Below, piece by piece: positions 20,248 to 23,884 of a stretch of DNA of 23,884 nt. The notes below the pieces were generated by a model. The model had not been told where the DNA came from, did no database searches, and saw nothing but the letters and a program-made list of their open reading frames with translations. Numbering within the stretch: position 1 is the stretch's first letter; the number at the start of each line of letters is the position of its first letter. The position numbers were made by a program, and so were the translations under genes. Source of the stretch: a virus; the IMG/VR virus record IMGVR_UViG_3300023294_000099, positions 1 through 23,884 of that record, one strand, 5' to 3'.

Positions 20248-20805
20248 ATGGCTTTAATACCAACAATCAAAGTATGTTCTAAAAGTGGCTGCTCTAAAGT
20301 AACTATAACAGATACTACTGGAGCTTATAATGCTAGTACTAATCCTAATGGATGGGGTACTGATACTATAGATGCAGATGATACTGGATTTGCAGCTACT
20401 ATTGCTATTACAAGCGGTGGGACTACTACTACAACAGATGTAGCTTCTCAAGTACCTTCTGTAGTAACTGGTAATTTTACTTATGCTGATATACCTGTAG
20501 CTTTAACAGATGGTTGGGTTACTATAGTATATACTGTAGGAACTACAGCAGTAGCAGCTACTTCAATAACTAAAAAAATATTTGTTTACTGTGCAATTAA
20601 ATGTTGTGTAGAAACTAAAATGGCTTCGATGAAGGGTTTAGATCCTTGTAAAGATGCAGGTGAATTACTAAAGTATTTTCACATGTATAACTTATACAAA
20701 ACAATGATATTTGAAGCCAACGGATGTAATTCAACAGAAGCATCTGCAACACTATTAAGATTACAAAAACTGTGTAATATTAATGCTGATTGTGGTTGTT
20801 CTTAA
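20248..20805 (+). CDS. Cys-rich tail-associated protein, 185 aa
   Basis: The N-terminal two thirds are Thr- and Ala-rich beta sequence (about 15-105; GWVTIVYTVGTTAVAATS at 89-106). The C-terminal third is a cysteine-rich helical region: C115, C119, C120, C134, C160, C176, C182 and C184, plus C10 and C15 at the start. A segment like YCAIKCCVETKMASMKG (114-130) is, from memory, shared by proteins in tail regions of Bacteroidota phages. Ten cysteines in 185 residues could bind zinc or other metals, or form disulfides after release. Its position after the strong terminator, before the collagen-like protein, suggests a tail or adhesin component. Confidence 0.5.
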   Translation: MALIPTIKVCSKSGCSKVTITDTTGAYNASTNPNGWGTDTIDADDTGFAATIAITSGGTTTTTDVASQVPSVVTGNFTYADIPVALTDGWVTIVYTVGTTAVAATSITKKIFVYCAIKCCVETKMASMKGLDPCKDAGELLKYFHMYNLYKTMIFEANGCNSTEASATLLRLQKLCNINADCGCS

Positions 20806-20826
20806 TATATATAAAAATAAATAACA

Positions 20827-21462
20827 ATGGCGTGTGAAGACGGTTGCTTTGATGAAAGCATAGAATTACAAACTGGTTTAACAGGAGCTAATGGTACTAA
20901 TGGTACTAATGGTACTAATGGTGATGATGGTGATGATGGTGATGATGGTACTGCTGTATTAGATGTAGATCATGACTACGCTACAATGACTACTAGTGAC
21001 CCTGGATATACAGGTGTTAAAACAACCCCCATTTATGTTAATACAGTAAATACTATTGACGATATTATTCGTATGGAAATAGATATTATTGGTGACCCTG
21101 TTGCTGATGTGGCATACGGTATAAAAGTAGAATTTGATAATGAAATAATGTTTAACTTTGATAACTTAATACAAGGTGGTGGAAATAATGCACTGTCTTT
21201 AGTTATTGATCTTATTGTTACTGATACTAATGCTGAAATAACTCCTTATGTAAATTACAAAACAAAAAAATCTTTTGGTAGGAGTACACAGTCATTATTA
21301 GAATTTAACACTGGTTTTAACTTTAATAGTTATATTGCTGCTAATACTGCTGCCATAGTTCTTAATAGTGGGACTAAAAACATTATAACTTATTTAAAAG
21401 CAAGTGGTGGTAATAGCGTATCAGTAACTTCTTATAAAGTATTTAAACTTCTTAGAGCATAA
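20827..21462 (+). CDS. Fibre-like protein with short collagen repeat, 211 aa
   Basis: Begins MACEDGCFDESIELQTG with a Cys pair (C3, C7). Residues 20-41 are a Gly-x-y run of about seven triplets (GANG, then GTN three times and GDD three times), encoded by exact 9-base repeats (20893-20919 and 20920-20946). The remainder is a beta-rich domain (IIRMEIDIIGDPVADVAYGI; LSLVIDLIVTDTNAEI) that probably forms the head of a trimeric fibre. Collagen-like stretches trimerise phage fibres. The repeat length is likely to vary between relatives by slippage. Receptor binding is plausible but unproven. Confidence 0.55.
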   Translation: MACEDGCFDESIELQTGLTGANGTNGTNGTNGDDGDDGDDGTAVLDVDHDYATMTTSDPGYTGVKTTPIYVNTVNTIDDIIRMEIDIIGDPVADVAYGIKVEFDNEIMFNFDNLIQGGGNNALSLVIDLIVTDTNAEITPYVNYKTKKSFGRSTQSLLEFNTGFNFNSYIAANTAAIVLNSGTKNIITYLKASGGNSVSVTSYKVFKLLRA

Positions 21463-21463
21463 A

Positions 21464-22648
21464 ATGGGATCAATAAAACAAAAAAATATAGGAGAAATAG
21501 TACTTACTACTGGAAGTACAGTAAACATTGATTCAGGAGATGTTACTGCATTTCCTTTCATGGTAGCTGATTCTTATGTAATGTATCGAGTAACGGGTAC
21601 TAAAACACTTAGTGTTGCTGATTTTGTAATTACAATTTCAGGTTCATCAGGACCAAGTAAAAATACACAAATAGATATACTTTGGGAAGCAGTTGCAACT
21701 CCAGGTTCTAATGATGTAATTATAGCAGGAGCAACAATACCACAATCACTTGTAGGTAAAAACTTTATTGTTAGATGTACATATAATGGAGAAGCTTGGG
21801 TAGTAGTTATTTTAGCAGATTGGGAAGCTACATTAATTATTGATGCTGCTAGACTTAGTAATGATGCAGTTACTACAGACAAAATGATTGATAATGCAGT
21901 TACACTTGCTAAAATGGCAGGTTTAGCAAAAGGTCTTATTATCATAGGAGATGCGAGTGGAGATCCTTCTACATTAAATTTAGCAACAGATGGTAAGCTT
22001 TTAATAGGTGATACAACTAATGGAGCAGCTACTTATGTGCTCTCTGGTGACGTAACTATGAATAAAGGAGGTGTAGTAGCTATTGGAGCTGTTAAGGTCT
22101 TAGATGCTATGATTAATGATGTAGATGCTTCTAAGCTTACTGGTAGTATAGCAGAAGCTAGATTAGCTGCTAATTCAATAGCAAATACTAAACTTACACA
22201 AATTACTAAAATAGATTCTAAATACTCTGCTACAGCTACTACAGCAATTACTACTGAAGAAGTTCTTTGGACTAAAGCATTAGGAGCAGCCTTATTAAGT
22301 GCAGATGGTATGGGTGTTAAAATTGAAGCTTTTGGTACATGTGCAGCAACAGCTAATAATAAAACTATTAAATTAAAAGTAGACGGTAATGTTGTTGTAA
22401 ATAACGGAACAACTACAGCACCCAACGGTAAAAATTGGCAAGCTGAATTAATAGTATTACGTTCAGGAGCAACATCTTCAGTATCTAAAGGTAGTATTTC
22501 ATTTGATGGTGTAGCTGATGAAGTTGATACTTCTAAAGCAAGTATTACTTGGGCAAATGATATTAGTGTTTCTATAACTGGACAAAACGGTACTGCTGCT
22601 GCAAATGATATTATATTAGAACTAGTTGTACTTACCATCATTAAATAA
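21464..22648 (+). CDS. Tail fibre or receptor-binding-like protein, 394 aa
   Basis: Residues 131-155 contain the repeat SNDAVTTDKMIDNAVTLAKM, a pattern typical of phage tail-fibre shafts, followed by VLSGDVTMNKGGVVAIGAV (193-211), again fibre-like. The N-terminal 110 residues are beta-rich, with IVRCTYNGEAWVVV at 102-115. The C-terminal domain (about 255-394) is a beta sandwich in style (NKTIKLKVDGNVVVNNG, 299-315; ASITWANDISVSITGQ, 359-374) that could bind carbohydrate. It starts right after the preceding stop with a short gap, and precedes the holin. The fibre role is well supported by motif, its receptor unknown. Confidence 0.65.
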   Translation: MGSIKQKNIGEIVLTTGSTVNIDSGDVTAFPFMVADSYVMYRVTGTKTLSVADFVITISGSSGPSKNTQIDILWEAVATPGSNDVIIAGATIPQSLVGKNFIVRCTYNGEAWVVVILADWEATLIIDAARLSNDAVTTDKMIDNAVTLAKMAGLAKGLIIIGDASGDPSTLNLATDGKLLIGDTTNGAATYVLSGDVTMNKGGVVAIGAVKVLDAMINDVDASKLTGSIAEARLAANSIANTKLTQITKIDSKYSATATTAITTEEVLWTKALGAALLSADGMGVKIEAFGTCAATANNKTIKLKVDGNVVVNNGTTTAPNGKNWQAELIVLRSGATSSVSKGSISFDGVADEVDTSKASITWANDISVSITGQNGTAAANDIILELVVLTIIK

Positions 22649-22653
22649 TACTA

Positions 22654-23097
22654 ATGATAATACCAACTTCAATAAGCTCAATTAAAGCATTTTCAACTAA
22701 CGCATTGATAGGAACTGGTATACCATTTTTAATAGCTTTTTTTACACCTATTACTGCATTATTATTGGGTGTAGGTTTTTTTACATTAGTAGATACATTT
22801 ACTGGTATGTGGGCTGCTAAAAAACGTGGTGAAAAAATACACTCTCGTGCTATGGGGCGTACAGTAACTAAAATGTTATTTTATTCGTTAGCTATAATAT
22901 TAGCACATGGCTTAGAAGTAATATTTATGCCGTGGTTGGCAGTAACAAGTGTAGTTGCTGGTTACATAGCATTAGTAGAATTTAGGTCTAATATGGAAAA
23001 TATAGGATATATTACAGGTATAGATATTTGGAATTACTTACTTAATAAATTCGATGCGTTCAAACCCAAACAAATCCCCAAAAACGACCGTGAATAA
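22654..23097 (+). CDS. Phage holin, holin-4 type, 147 aa
   Basis: Forms holes in the inner membrane to time lysis. After a short N-terminus come hydrophobic segments at about 17-37 and 38-52, the conserved signature VDTFTGMWAAKKRGEKIHS (46-64; D47, T50-G51, S64), further hydrophobic segments at about 73-90 and 93-108, then VEFRSNMENIGYITG (108-122) with Glu109 and a hydrophilic basic tail. This is the pattern of the Phage_holin_4 (toxin secretion/phage lysis holin) family and its length is normal for it. No endolysin gene is seen in the window. Its 3' end overlaps the 44-aa Cys-rich ORF in another frame. Confidence 0.85.
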   Translation: MIIPTSISSIKAFSTNALIGTGIPFLIAFFTPITALLLGVGFFTLVDTFTGMWAAKKRGEKIHSRAMGRTVTKMLFYSLAIILAHGLEVIFMPWLAVTSVVAGYIALVEFRSNMENIGYITGIDIWNYLLNKFDAFKPKQIPKNDRE

Positions 23098-23188
23098 TTG
23101 GTGTCCTTATTCACCAAAAAGATGTACATGTCAAAATGAACAATCATGCCCAAACAAGCAAACACAATCTAAAAAACTTAGTAAATAA
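23054..23188 (+). CDS. Small Cys-rich protein overlapping the holin, 44 aa
   Basis: ATG 23054 lies within the end of the holin gene in another frame; the TAA at 23186-23188 shares its last base with the next ATG. The product has C17, C24, C26 and C32 within WCPYSPKRCTCQNEQSC and a lysine-rich tail (KQTQSKKLSK). Four ordered cysteines and tight coupling make chance unlikely, since about 90 bases would otherwise be noncoding in this compact region. It may bind zinc or form disulfides. A lysis-accessory or DNA-binding role is possible; nothing is known. Confidence 0.6.
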   Translation: MRSNPNKSPKTTVNNWCPYSPKRCTCQNEQSCPNKQTQSKKLSK

Positions 23189-23853
23189 TGCCATCTACTA
23201 AAATTCAAAAATATGCTAATAATAAAATTTGTTGTATTGCAACTAATGTTCATAAATCAGATAAAAAACTGAAATATGGGCTTGAAGAAGCAGCATGTCA
23301 AATTAATAAAGATACAATAGCTAATATATTTTTAGAAACTTTAATGTGTAATCCTGTAGCTTCTGATAGTCTGTGGTATACAGCTACAATATCTACAAAA
23401 TGGGTTGATAAAAGTTCTCCTGCTTATACTTATGGAACAGATACCACATCAATTAATAACGGTTCTATTACTAGTTTTGACAACAATAAAGTTCTTATGT
23501 TTAATGTAAATGGAATATTTAATAGGGCAGATAACGATATTGCAAATGTAGAAATTTCAAAAGCTATTGTTGCAGAATTTAATGCACAAAACGCAGACGA
23601 TATATTTTTAACTTATGTTTATAATACCACAACAGATTTATATGATTTTACGTTTGTTTGGAATGAATCATGGGGTAATGATACTAATGTGCCAAATATT
23701 TTAAGTATAGGAGGAATGTTTAATAGTCTATTTGATACTACTGGTACTGTTAGAGCTATAACCGTTACAACAGTAAAAACAGATAATTGCTTAACTGAAG
23801 TACAACTTTGTGATTTAAAATCATGGGTAGATAACTACTGTAAAAGTTGCTAA
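23188..23853 (+). CDS. Cys-rich virion-like protein, 221 aa
   Basis: Cysteines C15-C16, C37, C54, C201, C208, C218 and C221 lie at the two ends, with a long beta-rich, Asn- and Thr-rich middle (FTFVWNESWGND, NDADD-like loops, TSINNGSITSFDNNK). The N-terminal KICCIAT and the C-terminal Cys cluster recall the CC and Cys-rich ends of the 20248 protein, suggesting a shared end module. The style fits a tail or adhesin protein, and its position after the holin is common for late extra tail components. No family assigned. It ends TAATG, sharing one base with the next start. Confidence 0.5.
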   Translation: MPSTKIQKYANNKICCIATNVHKSDKKLKYGLEEAACQINKDTIANIFLETLMCNPVASDSLWYTATISTKWVDKSSPAYTYGTDTTSINNGSITSFDNNKVLMFNVNGIFNRADNDIANVEISKAIVAEFNAQNADDIFLTYVYNTTTDLYDFTFVWNESWGNDTNVPNILSIGGMFNSLFDTTGTVRAITVTTVKTDNCLTEVQLCDLKSWVDNYCKSC

Positions 23854-23884
23854 TGATAAAAATAAAAATAGATAGACATTACGA
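23853..23884 (+). CDS. Start of a further gene, cut by the window end
   Basis: ATG at 23853 shares one base with the preceding TAA and reads MIKIKIDRHY to the last base of the window. The coupled start is the same as at other junctions here, so it is probably a true gene, but too little is present to say more. Confidence 0.4.
   Translation, partial: MIKIKIDRHY

Noticed and set aside
22033-22641. 202-codon minus-strand ORF
   Set aside because: Antisense to the fibre gene; the plus frame has clear fibre motifs and fits the gene order.
690-23853. Stop-codon reassignment as in some crAss-like phages
   Set aside because: TAA, TGA and TAG are all used as normal ends at gene junctions, and the large genes read through without internal TAG or TGA.
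20248-23884. Diversity-generating retroelement target
   Set aside because: No reverse transcriptase and no template-like repeat of fibre C-terminal DNA were seen in this window; one could lie outside it.

Overview
The window is a piece of an AT-rich (roughly one third GC by eye) tailed-phage genome that infects, or was integrated in, a member of the Bacteroidota. The evidence is: (i) a large terminase, an ~800-residue portal, an acidic scaffold-like protein and a 500-residue capsid protein in the order usual for crAss-like and related Bacteroidota podoviruses; (ii) Bacteroidota-type promoters (TTG/TTTG, 19-20 nt, TAnnTTTG) instead of sigma70 -35/-10 pairs; (iii) starts without Shine-Dalgarno sequences, preceded by A/T-rich DNA. 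Similarity to Crassvirales is judged from memory of protein style and gene order, not from a search, so the family assignment is tentative.

Layout. 1-1121 is read leftward: a 143-residue protein (possibly an OB-fold ssDNA-binding protein) with a structured 5' leader (1153-1212), followed downstream by very small ORFs, two of them clearly membrane peptides (25 and 46 residues), in DNA full of palindromes and of the word AATGTT/AACATT. 1122-1927 has no convincing gene; 1455-1870 is instead packed with nested inverted repeats and is my best candidate for an undescribed large structured RNA, probably read rightward. 1928-8664 is a rightward run of about twenty small genes, most overlapping by 1-8 bases (ATGA, ATGGTAG), including zinc-ribbon-like proteins, a winged-helix-like protein with its own promoter, an HU/IHF-like protein, a pair of paralogues with a shared YYTP..EFH..GF signature, a possible GroES-like protein and a possible small terminase partner. 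8645-17874 is the DNA-packaging and head module (TerL, portal, scaffold-like, capsid, a second virion protein, head-tail connector). 17874-23188 encodes virion, tail and fibre proteins, including an abundant-looking protein gene bracketed by two hairpin terminators, Cys-rich proteins, a short collagen-like repeat, and a holin. The window ends in the first codons of another gene.

How it fits together: divergent transcription starts around 1.1-1.9 kb. Left arm genes look like replication or early functions; the right arm goes from small accessory genes into packaging, capsid, tail and lysis. At least three promoters place their transcription start on, or within about 8 nt of, the ATG, so leaderless or nearly leaderless mRNAs are a recurring feature of this phage.
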